NCBI RefSeq assembly: GCF_020509005.1
Contig: NC_063012.1
Span: forward strand, 6,200,001-6,264,000
Direction of reading: 5' to 3'
Length of the DNA: 64,000 bases
Source: Fulvia fulva
Lineage: Eukaryota > Ascomycota > Dothideomycetes > Mycosphaerellales > Mycosphaerellaceae
Shown: positions 12,401 to 22,729 of the stretch, piece after piece
Layout of the letters: each line of letters begins with the position of its first letter
Numbering within the stretch: the stretch's first letter is position 1
Notes under the pieces: model-generated
What the model saw: only the letters and a program-made list of their open reading frames with translations
What the model was told of the DNA's origin: nothing
Database searches by the model: none
Made by a program: the position numbers and the translations under genes

Positions 12401-12834
12401 TCTCCCAGCACGATGTGTTGGGAGTCACTCTGCAAGATGTCTGGCAGCTGTTGTAGTGTGCCCAGCTGGGTGCTGCTTCTGGAGCTGGGGGGTGGGTTGT
12501 ATACACTGTGGATGTGGATGCTGCCTTGGTTGGTGTTGAGTCTGACTGAGGTGATGTCTCCCCCTTCCTGTTGGATTTGTTCCCAGCTGTCTGTTGCCAT
12601 CTCTTTGCTGATGTACATGCATGTTCTAGGGGTGCCTTGTTTGGCTAGGAGTGTGTGATACCTTGGGTCGTTAGCAGTAGATGGTCTGTTAGATTTGCTG
12701 CTGATCCAAGGTTCCTGGACTGCAATAACTAGGTGTTTCTTTGGGTCCAGTGCTTGGAGAAAGCTTCTCTGGACCTTGTGCTGGCTTTTGTTGACGTTGT
12801 ACTGGATAGTGGTAAGATTAGGTGTCTCAATCAT
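9448..12834 (-). pseudogene. LINE A1 ORF2 (endonuclease-RT), single nonsense mutation
   Basis: Encodes the TPRT polyprotein: APE-type endonuclease (about 1-235), RT (about 455-730, Phe-Val-Asp-Asp at 685-688) and a C-terminal Cys-rich region. Compared with A2 (1128 aa) the frame stops after residue 1024: codon CAG (Gln in A2) is TAG at 9762-9760. This is a C-to-T change in a CpA context on the coding strand, the RIP signature. The remaining codons down to 9448 stay open. The lost part includes the C-x-C...H...C motif shared with A2 and B copies, so function is probably damaged. The start ATG overlaps the ORF1 stop (ATGA). Confidence 0.93.
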
Positions 12835-14090
12835 GACTCATCCATGCTGGTCTCCTGCTGGTCTTCTCGTGCTTCCTGCTGCTGGCTGCTATTTGGGATT
12901 GTGGTAAGGTTGAGCCTGCTTTGTGACGGGTCTCTTCCTGCAACCACAATTGATTTTGGTCTACCCATAGCAGGGTGGCCTTGGGCCTGTGTGGTCTCTT
13001 CTGTTCTGCCTCTTTTCAGAGGGTTGTAGACAGTCCTTAGGGGTTCTTGGGTGATTGTCCCTGTCTGGAATCTGATAGGGGTGTTGATCCTGGCTTCTCT
13101 TGCCCTCCTCTTTGCCTCAATCCTAGCTGTGCAGTCTTGGGACCAGGAAGGGTGTTTCTTTCCACAGCATGCACATCTGGCTTCACTCTTTGGGGCTGTG
13201 CAATTCTGTACTTTGTGGCTACCAGCACAGTGGGAACAAGTGTCCTTTTGGCTTGGGCATCTAGTAGAGATATGACCATACTGTTGGCACTTGAAGCATT
13301 GCAGTAGTCTGTGGGTGCTTCTATGGATTTCTGTGTCCATTCTTTCGCATTCCCAGAAGATGCCCTTGTCAAGCACGGTGTTTGCCTGTTCTACAGTGCC
13401 TATCCAGAGCACTAGAGAAGACTCTCTCTTTGTGTCCTTTGTCTTTCTGTTGACCCATGCTGCTTTTGTGATCTGTAGCCCTGGGCATACAGCCTGGTTC
13501 TGGTCCTGCAGCCTCTTAAGGTCTCCTTCAATGTCAAACTTTGTGGTCATCCCATGGGCAATAACCATATTTTGTTGGTGTGAGACCTTAGCCGTCTTGC
13601 CTAGTTTGACTGTCCACTCCTTCTGTGTCTCTAGCCTCTTCCTGTCTTGCTCCTGTGCTGTGAACAGCTTAAGGACACCTCCCTTCTCTTTCCTGGCTCC
13701 AATGATGCCTTGTATCCCAATCTTATGTATGATCTCCTTGCCTGACAGGCCCTCAATCTCTTTCTGCTCTTGCTGGTCGGAAATGTAGACCTTGATAGCT
13801 GTTTTCTGGGGGGGAGGGGTTTGGGATGCAACTGCTGCCCAGGTTGGTTGGCTTAGTTGCTGGCCTTCCTGTGTCCTCTTCTTTGCTGCTGCTGCTACTG
13901 TCCTGTTAATGATCTGTCCTGTTTGGCTCCTTAGTGCCTTTAGCCCTCCAAGGAGCTCCAAAATCATCCCCTTAAGTGCTCTTTCTGGGTGCTCGCCATC
14001 TCCTGCCATTGCCATTGTTTCTGCCTTCCTGCAGACCTCCTTCCACTCGTTACTCTCCTGCTCCTGGTCGTTTCCTGCGATCGCTATCAT
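12831..14090 (-). CDS. LINE A1 ORF1 (CCHC nucleic-acid-binding protein)
   Basis: 419 aa from the first true ATG; upstream in-frame residues would need a TTG start. Role by family: binds LINE RNA in the RNP used for target-primed reverse transcription. Three zinc knuckles lie near the C-terminus at about 265-278 (C-x2-C-x4-H-x4-C), 285-297 and 306-320. A middle region (about 97-255) could be an RRM-like fold, which I cannot prove. The C-terminal 100 residues are basic and Gln/Ser-rich. The stop overlaps the ORF2 start. It differs from the A2 copy at only a few residues. Confidence 0.93.
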   Translation of the reverse strand: MIAIAGNDQEQESNEWKEVCRKAETMAMAGDGEHPERALKGMILELLGGLKALRSQTGQIINRTVAAAAKKRTQEGQQLSQPTWAAVASQTPPPQKTAIKVYISDQQEQKEIEGLSGKEIIHKIGIQGIIGARKEKGGVLKLFTAQEQDRKRLETQKEWTVKLGKTAKVSHQQNMVIAHGMTTKFDIEGDLKRLQDQNQAVCPGLQITKAAWVNRKTKDTKRESSLVLWIGTVEQANTVLDKGIFWECERMDTEIHRSTHRLLQCFKCQQYGHISTRCPSQKDTCSHCAGSHKVQNCTAPKSEARCACCGKKHPSWSQDCTARIEAKRRAREARINTPIRFQTGTITQEPLRTVYNPLKRGRTEETTQAQGHPAMGRPKSIVVAGRDPSQSRLNLTTIPNSSQQQEAREDQQETSMDES

Positions 14091-14132
14091 CGTGTCACGC
14101 CGTTTTTCCAATTGGAATATATATAGACCTAG

Positions 14133-14146
14133 TAAGGAAGTATATA
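14133..14146. repeat. Right target-site duplication of LINE A1
   Basis: TAAGGAAGTATATA; identical to 9235-9248. Confidence 0.93.
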
Positions 14147-15700
14147 CCGAACTATAATATACGGAAAAGTATAAGTAGGAATATAAGTAGGACCTAGAAC
14201 AAGCTAATAAGGACCTTATAAAGGCTAACTAGGACGTTACTAAGTATAGGAAGTAGGCTAATAACTAGTATAGCTCTACTAAGAGAGCCGAAAAGGAGGT
14301 CGATATATTTAAGGTTAAAGTCGCTAAACTAGAAATACTCGTACCGGACGACTCTACCCCTACGGCTACCGACGTAGTAGGGCTATAGTAGACTATCGCT
14401 ACGCTTAAACAGGATCTCGAGGAATCTAAGCGTAGCCGTACTACCGAGAAACCTAAGGAGCGTAGCGCCCGCTCCCTCTCCGAGTTACGACGTCGACGCG
14501 GCGATAGACTAGCTAAAAAAGCCCGCCGAATAACCCGCTACGAAGCCTACGCGGAAATAACGTAAGGAGCGATTCGCTAATAACTCCTCCGACCCTAATT
14601 CCTCCGACTCGTCCTTAGACTCTAATTCCGATTTCGAAGAGCGTCCGCGCCGTAAGAGTAAGGGTAAGGACAAGAGATCGAGAAACAGATAAGAGACCGT
14701 TATCGTCGACAATAACGACTTCGAGATTATAGACAGTAGCGTAGATATCGTACGCTATGACCTAACTATAGTAGAAGACTTTAAGATAAGTTCCCGTATC
14801 GAAGTACCTAAGCCTAAATTCTTAGGAGAGAATATAGGTAGTAAAGACTCGCCGATACTTAATAAGTAGACTACTTAACTCGGTAATAAGCTTGCCGCTT
14901 CTATCTTTAAGGACGTACTATCCGCCCTACGTTTCGTATAAGAAACTACTATAGGGTTAGTATACTCTATACTCCGTAACTATATTCCCTAGAAGATCGT
15001 CTTCTCTAAGGTTCCCTCCGCGAGCCGGCTATTTAAGAGCGTAAAGAAATACCTACGTTTCCTAGATAAGAACTTCGGCGACTATAATCCCGAGGGTACC
15101 GCGCGTAATAATATAGACGCGCTTAAGATAGTAGAGAATAACAAGTTCTCCGAGTTCTATACTAAGTTCTAACGTAAGCGCGCCTAGCTCCTATAAGGCG
15201 CGAGCCGTAAGTACGAGGTTATCGAGCTTAAGAAGAAGCTAAGCTTTAAGTACCGTAGTCGACTAGTCGTACTATCTAACGCGAAGTCGGTTAAGGAGCT
15301 TACTCGGTAATTACCGCCTAGAGAGCGAGCTAGCTTAACTTAAACACGACCTACTACGTACTAAGAACAACGAGAGGAAGGATAAGAAGACGACTATATC
15401 TAAGGGTAACGGTACGGTATCGGTACCTCCTATAGTAGGGCGGATTATACTACCGGTACTACCTTTAGATAACGGTATACCTCTCGGCCGCTCTCCTTAT
15501 ACTAATTAGCCGCTCCTTCCGTAGAAGGACCGCCCTAATTAGTATAAGAACCTTATATAACTTACTTAAGATTAGCGTACTTAGATTATCGCTAGCGGTA
15601 GCTACCTACGCTACCGGGGTACCGGCTATATCTTAGGCGCCGCCGGCTACCTACTTGACCTATACGAGCGTCCTAAGAAGAAGGCTAATAATAACGGCCT
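14147..15700 (+). pseudogene. D1 gag, main part (RIPped, coiled-coil region)
   Basis: Plus-strand frames give Lys/Glu/Ala-rich helical sequence at 14150-14400, a charged Arg/Ser/Lys stretch around 14440-14700, then a capsid-like region. No intact open frame and no clear zinc knuckle could be read. It continues D1 after LINE A1. Confidence 0.65.
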
Positions 15701-18700
15701 TACGGTTACTAAAGTACCGGCGGGAAATGCCTAAGCTATTATTTGACCGTAATAGATAATAGTCCGCCTTAGGATGTCTTATACTAGAACTAATACCCTT
15801 ATAAACCTTATAAATATACCCGTACCGTATAGGCGTTTTCCTTATAAGCCCGAGCGAGCACGCCCTCTTCTATAGAAGTAGATAAAGACCCCGAAGTCTC
15901 GTATTACTTTATAGTAGAGGGTAGGGTAAATAGAATATATATATATACCTTCCTTAATAATAGTACTAACTCTAAGCTCGTAAATACTTCCTTTACGTAA
16001 AAACACAAATTCCCGCTCTACGATATTAAGCCCTTTACGCTAGGCCTAGGTAATAGCTCCTAAGTACTAATAATCATTACTAAAGCTATAAACATTGAAC
16101 TGAACCTTTAAGGCTATATCGAGACGGTCAAATACCTAGTTACTAATACCTACTACGATATAGTCCTTAGTATTAGATAGTACGCGAAGTATAGCCCTTA
16201 TAAAGACTAGAAGCGAAGCGTACTTACCTTTAACGACGTTAACTATTCGAATCACTCTCTCTATAAGAACGTTAGCCTACTAGTAACGTTACCTATCCCC
16301 GAGTTACTACTAACGCCGGTACCCGACTACGATAGCCTTAAGCGACCTAATATCCGCGATATACCGGTCCCTTAGCCCCTCGAAGTCGGCGCTAAAAGAG
16401 TTAGGGCTAGGTATAGAGACGATATTAAGCGGATCAACTTATACGAACTCCGGAGACTCTATCGTACGAGAGGTATAGAAGTATATACTATATAGATTAA
16501 CCTACGCGAAGTATATACGGCTAAGAGCGCGGCCGATCTAGTTATAGTATAAGCGTTAGGGCTTTCTACTATAATAGTACGAAAGGTTATAGGCTATAAC
16601 GCTATATTCGCGTACGCTATATATATTAAAGACAGCTACTATAGGACGCTCCGTTATCGATAGGAGTACTAGGTAGAGGCCTACGCGATAAACGTAACTA
16701 ATTATAACGTGTTTATAGAAAAGCTGAACCGGAAGTAGAAGGACCCCGACGTACTCGGTAAGCTACCGGCTATATACTATTATCGGTAAGCTCTATTCTC
16801 GAAGTTAGAGTTAGATAAGCTACTACCTTATCGCCCTAGCCTAGATTTTTAGATTAAGCTAAAGAAGAATACTCGGCTACCGTTTAAGCGGCCCTATCTA
16901 ATTTCGAATAGAGAGTTAGAAGTAGTAAAAGCTTAGATAGATAACTAACTTTAGAAAGGTAATATCTAACGTAGTAACTTACCTATAGTATTACCGGTAA
17001 TTATCGTACGTAAACTAGGTAGTAGACTACGCGTCTATATCGACTATCGCGCCCTACACGCTATTACTATAAAATCGAGATACCCTATCCTACTTATTTA
17101 AGATACCCTTAACCGGATTAGTAGTAAGAAGTACTTTAATAAGCTCGATATAATCGCTACCTTTAATCGTTTACGTATTACGGAAGGGGACGAGTAGAAA
17201 ACGGTATTTACTACGCGCTACGGTCAATTCGAATGTCTAGTAATGCCCTTTAGTCTCTATAATATACCCGGTACCTTCGAGTTATATATTAATAACGCGC
17301 TCCGAGAGTACCTAGACAATTTTACCTCCGCGTACCTCGATAACGTACTTATATTTAGCGACACCCTAGAGGAGTATATCGTTTATATCGAGAAGGTTAT
17401 AGCGAAGCTATAGGAGGTAGGACTTTAACTCGATATCGATAAGTACGAGTTTTAGGTCTAAGAGACAAAGTACCTTAGCTTAGTTATAGGCGCGGACGGT
17501 ATTAAGATAGATAAGGATAAGATCGCCGTAATCTAAGAATAGGAGACCCCTCGTAACCTAATAGATATTCTATCCTTCCTTAGCTTTTATAACTTCTATA
17601 GACGGTTTATTCGTAACTACCTAGGTATCGCCTACCCGATAATATAGCTTACTAAGAAAGACGTGCTATAGGTATAGGGTAACGAATATTAGGACGCTTT
17701 CGAACGTATAAAATAAGCGTTTACTAAGGACGATATTATACTCGTACATTTCGTACCCGGGCGAGAAACGAAGCTCGAAACGGATACGTTAGACTTCGTT
17801 ACTACTATAGTAATGTCGTAGCGAGGAGAAGACGGTATATAGCGCCTAGTAGCTTTTATGTCTAAGAAGATATTGCCGTAAGAATATAACTACGATATCT
17901 ATAATAAGGAACTACTCGCTATCGTAAAAGCCTTTAAGGAATAGAAGCTAGAGCTTATGTCTAGAGACATTAATCGAGACAAGGCCGACTTCGAAAACCT
18001 TATCGACGAAAGCGGTAAGCTAATCCTAGTATACTCCGATTATAAGAACCTTAAATAGTTTACGAGTACTAAGGTCCTAAATAGACACTAGGTACGTAGT
18101 CCGAGTTCTTATCGTAGTTCTACTTTAAGATTATCTATAGCCCTAGTAAGACGAATATTAAACCGGACACTCTAATACGGCGGCTATAGGACGTCCCTAT
18201 AAACGATAACGACCTACGAAGATAGTATTAAGAACAGACGTTACTACCTAAGTACCAATTCCTTAATATCTCGCCGATAGGGATCCGTCTAGGCCGATAG
18301 GACAATAAACTTATAACTAAGATCCGCGTTATATACGGAGAAGCAGAGCTATAGTAAGCGTTACGCTAGTTAGACGTAGGAGAGCCTTATATACTACTAC
18401 GCTAGTACCGTATAGATAATAGCGAGGCGGTAGCTATAGGCGGCCTTATCTATATTAAGAATAGATACGGCGGCTATAACGTCTTTATACTAGACGTACC
18501 GGGTTTACGCTTTAAGGTCTTCTAAGTTTAATATAGCACCCCCTCTACTAGTTACCTAGGTCGTATAAAGACCTACGAGCTTATTACTCGCGACTTCGTC
18601 TAGCCCGGTCTTTCGTAGTATATACGTAATAAGATCTTTAAGTACTACGAATACCGCTTGTTAAAACCCTCGTAGACGTAATACCTAGGGCTACTAAAAC

Positions 18701-19384
18701 CCCTACTAATCCCGTTTAAACTATAGGACGAAATTGCTATAGATTTCGTAGTAGGACTACCGAAGAGTACTAATTATAATAGCGTTATATATACTAATAC
18801 CCTTACGATTACTAACCGTACGGGTAAGGGATACTATATAATCCTAGTATAGGAGATAACGGCCGAATATATCGCCGAGGTCTTCGTCCGGGACTACTAC
18901 CGCTTATATAGTGCCCCTCTATCTATTGTTATAGATCGAGGTAGTTAGTAGCTATTAGCTTTTTTAGTAACGCTTCTACGAACTAGTAGGGATAGTCTAC
19001 AATTTGTCTATAGCCTTCTATCCTAAGACTAATAGATAGTCTAAGAATATAAATAAGGAGATAGAGAAGTACCTCCGTGTCTTTATCGACTACGTATAAG
19101 GAGATTAGGTATAGTGGCTTCCGCTAGCGGAATTTGTAAAGAACAACTATATTATAGAAGTAATAGGCGTGTCGCTATTCTTTACCGAACGAGGTCGTAA
19201 TCCTCGTACTAGTAACTTTAATAGAGATAGCCTCCCTAAGCGTCTAATACCTACTAAGTAATGCCTATCCGCTAGAAAGGTATAGCGTTTAACTTAATAG
19301 ATAAAAGACTTCTATACGTACCTATACAAATACTTACGGTACGATTAAGCCCTATAAGTAGATAACGCTAATATATACCGTACT
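15700..19384 (+). pseudogene. D1 pol (protease-RT-RNase H-integrase), RIPped
   Basis: Protease is expected at about 15900-16350. RT runs about 16850-17450, and its catalytic Tyr-Leu-Asp-Asp now reads Tyr-Leu-Asp-Asn at 17333-17344. RNase H is at about 17770-18070 (Glu-Leu-Leu-Ala-Ile-Val near 17905). Integrase is at about 18540-19250, with the former Pro-Lys-Thr-Asp-Gly-Gln-Ser motif near 19022-19042. Many stops at former Trp/Gln codons. The frame is broken at 19384 by chimera B2 and resumes at 22743. Confidence 0.85.
19372..19384. repeat. Left target-site duplication of chimera B2 (13 bp)
   Basis: TATATACCGTACT, repeated exactly at 22730-22742. Confidence 0.93.
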
Positions 19385-19461
19385 GGTCGACGACGAGAAT
19401 CACCTGTACGTGGTGTCGGCTACGAACCTCTCGTCTAGCTACGAGAGAGCCAAGTATTCTC
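19385..19461 (+). ncRNA. HDV-like self-cleaving ribozyme
   Basis: 77 nt fold into the nested double pseudoknot. P1 is 19385-19391 with 19415-19421 (GGTCGAC/GTCGGCT, 7 bp with two G-U). P2 is 19395-19400 with 19456-19461 (GAGAAT/ATTCTC). P3 is ACC 19402-19404 with GGT 19412-19414. L3 is TGTACGT. P1.1 is C19409-G19424 and G19410-C19423. P4 is CTCTCGT 19428-19434 with ACGAGAG 19441-19447. J4/2 is AGCCAAGT, placing the catalytic cytidine at 19450 followed by C-A-A. Cleavage would fall just before G19385, exactly at the element/target boundary. In other LINEs (R2, L1Tc, RTE) such ribozymes free the 5' end of the element RNA. Confidence 0.87.
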
Positions 19462-20464
19462 ACGCTGGAGCGTCGTGGGCGCGACGGGCGCGTAGCGTAG
19501 GCGAAGCCGCGGCGAACAGAGGACTACCAGCAAAACGGGTATGAAAACCATCCGACGAGCGTGTACTCGTGTCGGGAGCGAGTCCCTCTTCTTTCTACGT
19601 GTAAGAAGGGCGCGGAACCGTGGCCTATACGCTCGACAGGACACCTCTGGTATGAGTGCAGAATTTTCACCTCCGGAGACCGCAAACCGAGCGGGCTAAG
19701 CGACGAACATTGGACGAGCGGACTACAGAACAACAACTGAGCGGACTATGCAACGGCGTCGAGCGGACTACGAAACAATCTGGTGTTTGCCAGCGGGCAA
19801 TGCGGTGGGTAGGTGGACACGCGACGAAGCCTGTAAGGGCCTGTTGAACACCCGGTATGGGAACGAGGGTTTTGCCTGAGGCACTGCCTGTCCCGCTACA
19901 CAACGCACCTAGTCTGACATAGTAGATTGCGACGAGGAAAAGACGATAGCCTAAGCAAGGAAAAGACGGCTGTTAGGACGGGGAAAAGACGTACAATGCA
20001 AGTGGATTAGTTCTGTGATCGGGGAGGATCGAGGGCAGGGTGATAAGGAACTTCATATTGGTTAGTAGGTGGAAACGCAAGGAGTACGCTGCCCGGCGTG
20101 GTGTGTGCCCCGAGCAAACCTGCGAGGCATGGACGGCCGCTTTCTAGAGATAGGCTGCGGTAACGCGAAGGGCGTCAAAACCTGGGGCGTGGTGTACACT
20201 GGCAGCGACGGCTGACACTGTCTGTACAGCCCGAGAGGACGGATGCGCATGTCGGTCAATAGAGAGCACTAAAGGGCTTAGGCCTATGGAGGTGGATATT
20301 GGCTTAAGGAGCAAACAGGGAGGGAGGGCGTAGAGGGAAGCTTTTGCTCCGGGCTAACCTCTCGAAACAAGGCTACACGGTGGTGCTAGATGAGTGGGAA
20401 AGCGCGGTTAAGACTTGTCACCTTATCTCGTAGCTAGCTTGCTAAATACGATTCCTTCCTTGCT
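19385..20464 (+). repeat. 1,080-bp WEIRD-like module (best-preserved copy)
   Basis: Starts GGTCGAC with the ribozyme and ends ATTCCTTCCTTGCT. The longest frames on either strand are under 80 codons, with no codon-level conservation I can argue, so non-coding is most likely. It has no similarity I can see to LINE A, B or C coding sequence or to the natural 5' end of LINE C (47963 and 27892). Constant 5' and 3' ends in three copies imply a discrete RNA of about 1.1 kb. Comparable to WEIRD in the Magnaporthe MINE element by organisation; sequence identity to WEIRD not tested. Confidence 0.92.
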
Positions 20465-22535
20465 TACGGACATCGACCCGAGCACATACCCGGAACCCCT
20501 GGACATGGATTGGGCGGTTAGCCCTAACACAGTAACAGGAGTCATAAGTAAGCTAAAGGGACGAAAAGCCCCAGGCCCAGACAGGATACCAAACGTACTG
20601 CTAAAAGAGTGTAGAGAAGAGATCGCGCCGAGCCTTGCAAACCTATTTACCGCGTGCCTACGGCTAGGGTATCACCCGAAGCCGTACAGAGAGTCTATGA
20701 CAGTAGTGCTACGCAAGCCACAGAAGGAAGACTATACTCAGCCCAAGTCGTACAGACCAATAGCACTTCTAAATACGATAGGGAAGGTCCTAGAAAAGAT
20801 AGTAGCCCAGAGACTTACGCAGCTTGCCGAGGACAACCACGTACTCCCAGCAACACAGATGGGGGGAAGAAGCCAGCGATCGACACTAACAGCAATGGAG
20901 CTAATTACGGAGCAAATCCAGACCCTCTGGCACTACGGCAGGAACCGAGCGGCGTCCTTACTATCCCTCGACATCGCAGGGGCCTTCGACAACGTCTCAC
21001 ACCAAAGGCTAATACATATCCTACAGCAGAAAGGCATCCCCCAGTGGGCAACGTCGTTCGTCTTCTCCTTTCTCCAGGAACGGACGACATACCTAGTCCT
21101 AGGAAGGTACACGTCCGACCCGGTGAAGGCAGAGACTGGAATACCTCAGGGATCTACTCTCTCCCCTATCCTGTTTCTAATATTTATGTCGGATCTAATC
21201 CCCCTACTCACCTCTCCGCAAACCTCAGCATCGGGGTTCGTAGACGATACAAACATCCTAGCCTGGTCAGACTCGACAGAAGAGAACTGTCGCCTCCTTG
21301 AAGATAGGCACAAGAAATGCGAGGAGTGGGCAAAGAAGCATGGTGCCCGGTTCGCCCCTGAAAAGTACCAACTTATACACTTCAGTAAAGCGAGAACACA
21401 CCATAATATGAAGGCGGCGGTAAGAATCCAAGGCTACGAGACCAAGCCATCAGCGGAGCTACGAGTACTAGGGATCTGGCTCGACCCGAAGCTAAGCTGG
21501 AATGTACAGATTAAGAAAGCCCAGAGTCGAGCGCAAGTCAATGAAGCCTCGATAAAGAGGCTTACGGCATCTACATGGGGAGCAACATTCGACAAGGCAA
21601 GAGTAATGTATAAGGCGATCGTCAGACCAGCTATGTTGTACGGGGCACAGATTTGGGGAACAGGAGGCGCAGGCAAGCCGATCCCGAAACGGATAGAGCA
21701 ACCCCTAAACAGGACACAGGCAGGCAACCTACGTAGGGTACTAGGCGCATACAAGACAACGTCAACAAGCACGGTAGAAATGGAGACAGGAATACCACCA
21801 ATCGGCCAGTACATCCGGGGAATGAGAATTCAATACGCGGCAAAGACGACAGGTTACCTAGCACAAACCACGATCCAGGAGGCAAAGAATAAGATAGAAA
21901 GCCGCTACCGGAGAGGAGCAGGATATAGGACAAGCCAAAAAGAGGATGACCTTACGACCTTTACGGCCGTACAGGCAAGCACCGAATGGCTAGCACGAAA
22001 GGAGGAGGAGCGTAGGACTCGCCAGGCCGGCGGGAGCAAGGCTAAGACCCAAAACCTAGCGGAACAGATAGCGAGCTGCCTATGGGAGCAGGACTGGAAA
22101 AGGAAGCCCCCTAAGACAACAGGCCCGATAGCGCTCCGAGCCTTCCAGAGACACAATTACCAGCTATATAGGGACCTGACAAGGGCCGAAGCAAGCATAG
22201 CGATCCAAATCAGGTCCGAACACATTGGATTAAGGGCCTACCTGTTCAGAAGACGCGCACTAGACATCTATAGCCCGGCCTGCCAGTGTGGCTACCCATC
22301 GCAAAACCCAGAACATATGCTACTACGATGCCCGCAGTGGGCGAGAGGCAGGGGAAATTGGAGGCACCAAGCGGGAAGGAGAGACTACAAGTCAATTATT
22401 AGGGACAAAGGCAACATTCGCCGAATCTCTCGGTGGATACTACAGCAGGGATACCTCCAGCAGTTTAGCCTCGCGAGCGAGACGGAGGAGTGGATAGACA
22501 AGAGGCGGAAGCGAGGGGGGTTGCAGATAGGGTAG
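20465..22535 (+). pseudogene. LINE B ORF2, 5'-truncated but open (RT + C-terminal Cys motif)
   Basis: Open frame from 20412 to the stop at 22535. It enters from the last 50 nt of the module with no natural start; the first useful ATG is 20502. RT motifs in order: Ala-Pro-Gly-Pro-Asp, Arg-Pro-Ile-Ala-Leu-Leu, Gly-Ala-Phe-Asp-Asn-Val, Gly-Ile-Pro-Gln-Gly-Ser, Phe-Val-Asp-Asp (about 21237-21248). The C-terminus carries C-x-C-G-Y...H...C near 22280-22330. Endonuclease and ORF1 are missing. Closely related to LINE A ORF2. The RT frame is intact but expression in this context is doubtful. Confidence 0.9.
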
Positions 22536-22729
22536 TCATCAGGGCAGGCCCATGACACTAGCGTACCCCTAACAAGGGAAATTTAAGACGACAACGAGGA
22601 GGAAAAGACAGGCGGGAAGGAGGAGGGGTTTTCACCAACACGGTTTCCCCTCTATATATACAAAAACAAGATAGCATAGCTGCATAGGCCAAAGGGCACT
22701 ACAACAGCTTAATGAAATATCTATCTATC
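22536..22729 (+). promoter_or_regulatory. LINE B 3' UTR with conserved hairpin and TATC tail
   Basis: A hairpin at about 22622-22653 has outer stem GAGGGG/CCCCTC and inner stem ACC/GGT. It recurs in LINE A and C with different stem bases. A GCATAGGCC motif follows (about 22682-22690). The element ends in ATCTATCTATCTATA that merges with the TATATA target. Likely RT recognition sequence, by analogy with other LINEs. Confidence 0.65.

Larger units (their letters stand above)
9249..14132 (-). mobile_element. A1: Tad1-like LINE, near-intact, un-RIPped
   Basis: Non-LTR retrotransposon on the minus strand with ORF1, ORF2, a short 3' UTR and a TATC tail (GATA repeats on the plus strand at 9249-9262). 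It is nearly identical to A2 (about 57101-61973). It retains CpA and TpG, in sharp contrast to both flanks. One nonsense change in ORF2 separates it from a complete copy. Only about 42 nt precede the ORF1 ATG, and the outer 36 nt (14097-14132) differ completely from A2. The target is the gag region of the RIPped element D1. Confidence 0.95.
19385..22729 (+). mobile_element. B2: chimeric retrotransposon (ribozyme module + 5'-truncated LINE B)
   Basis: 3,345 bp bounded by 13-bp exact duplications. Bases 19385-20464 are the 1,080-bp module. From 20465 the sequence is LINE family B ORF2 starting just before the RT domain, then a 3' UTR and a TATC tail (about 22716-22729). It is mostly un-RIPped, with sparse TG to TA changes relative to B3, and lies in the integrase/C-terminal region of RIPped D1. 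One duplication flanks the whole fusion, so the two parts integrated together. Confidence 0.95.

Noticed and set aside
12425..12622. Antisense and alternate-frame open reading frames across LINE A1 and A2 (for example 11330-12103 plus, 10223-10591 plus)
   Set aside because: They overlap ORF1/ORF2 coding sequence in other frames and exist only because the un-RIPped DNA has few stops.
19435..20259. Several 60-80 codon open frames on both strands inside the 1,080-bp module
   Set aside because: All are short, overlap each other in different frames, lack recognisable motifs, and are not preserved as one consistent frame. The same frames recur in B3 only because the DNA is nearly identical.
19385..20464. 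The module as the ordinary 5' UTR of LINE B with internal deletions
   Set aside because: The same module is fused to LINE C in C1, and LINE C has its own module-free 5' end. An internal-deletion model would also need the same upstream breakpoint three times. Kept as the main alternative in the findings.
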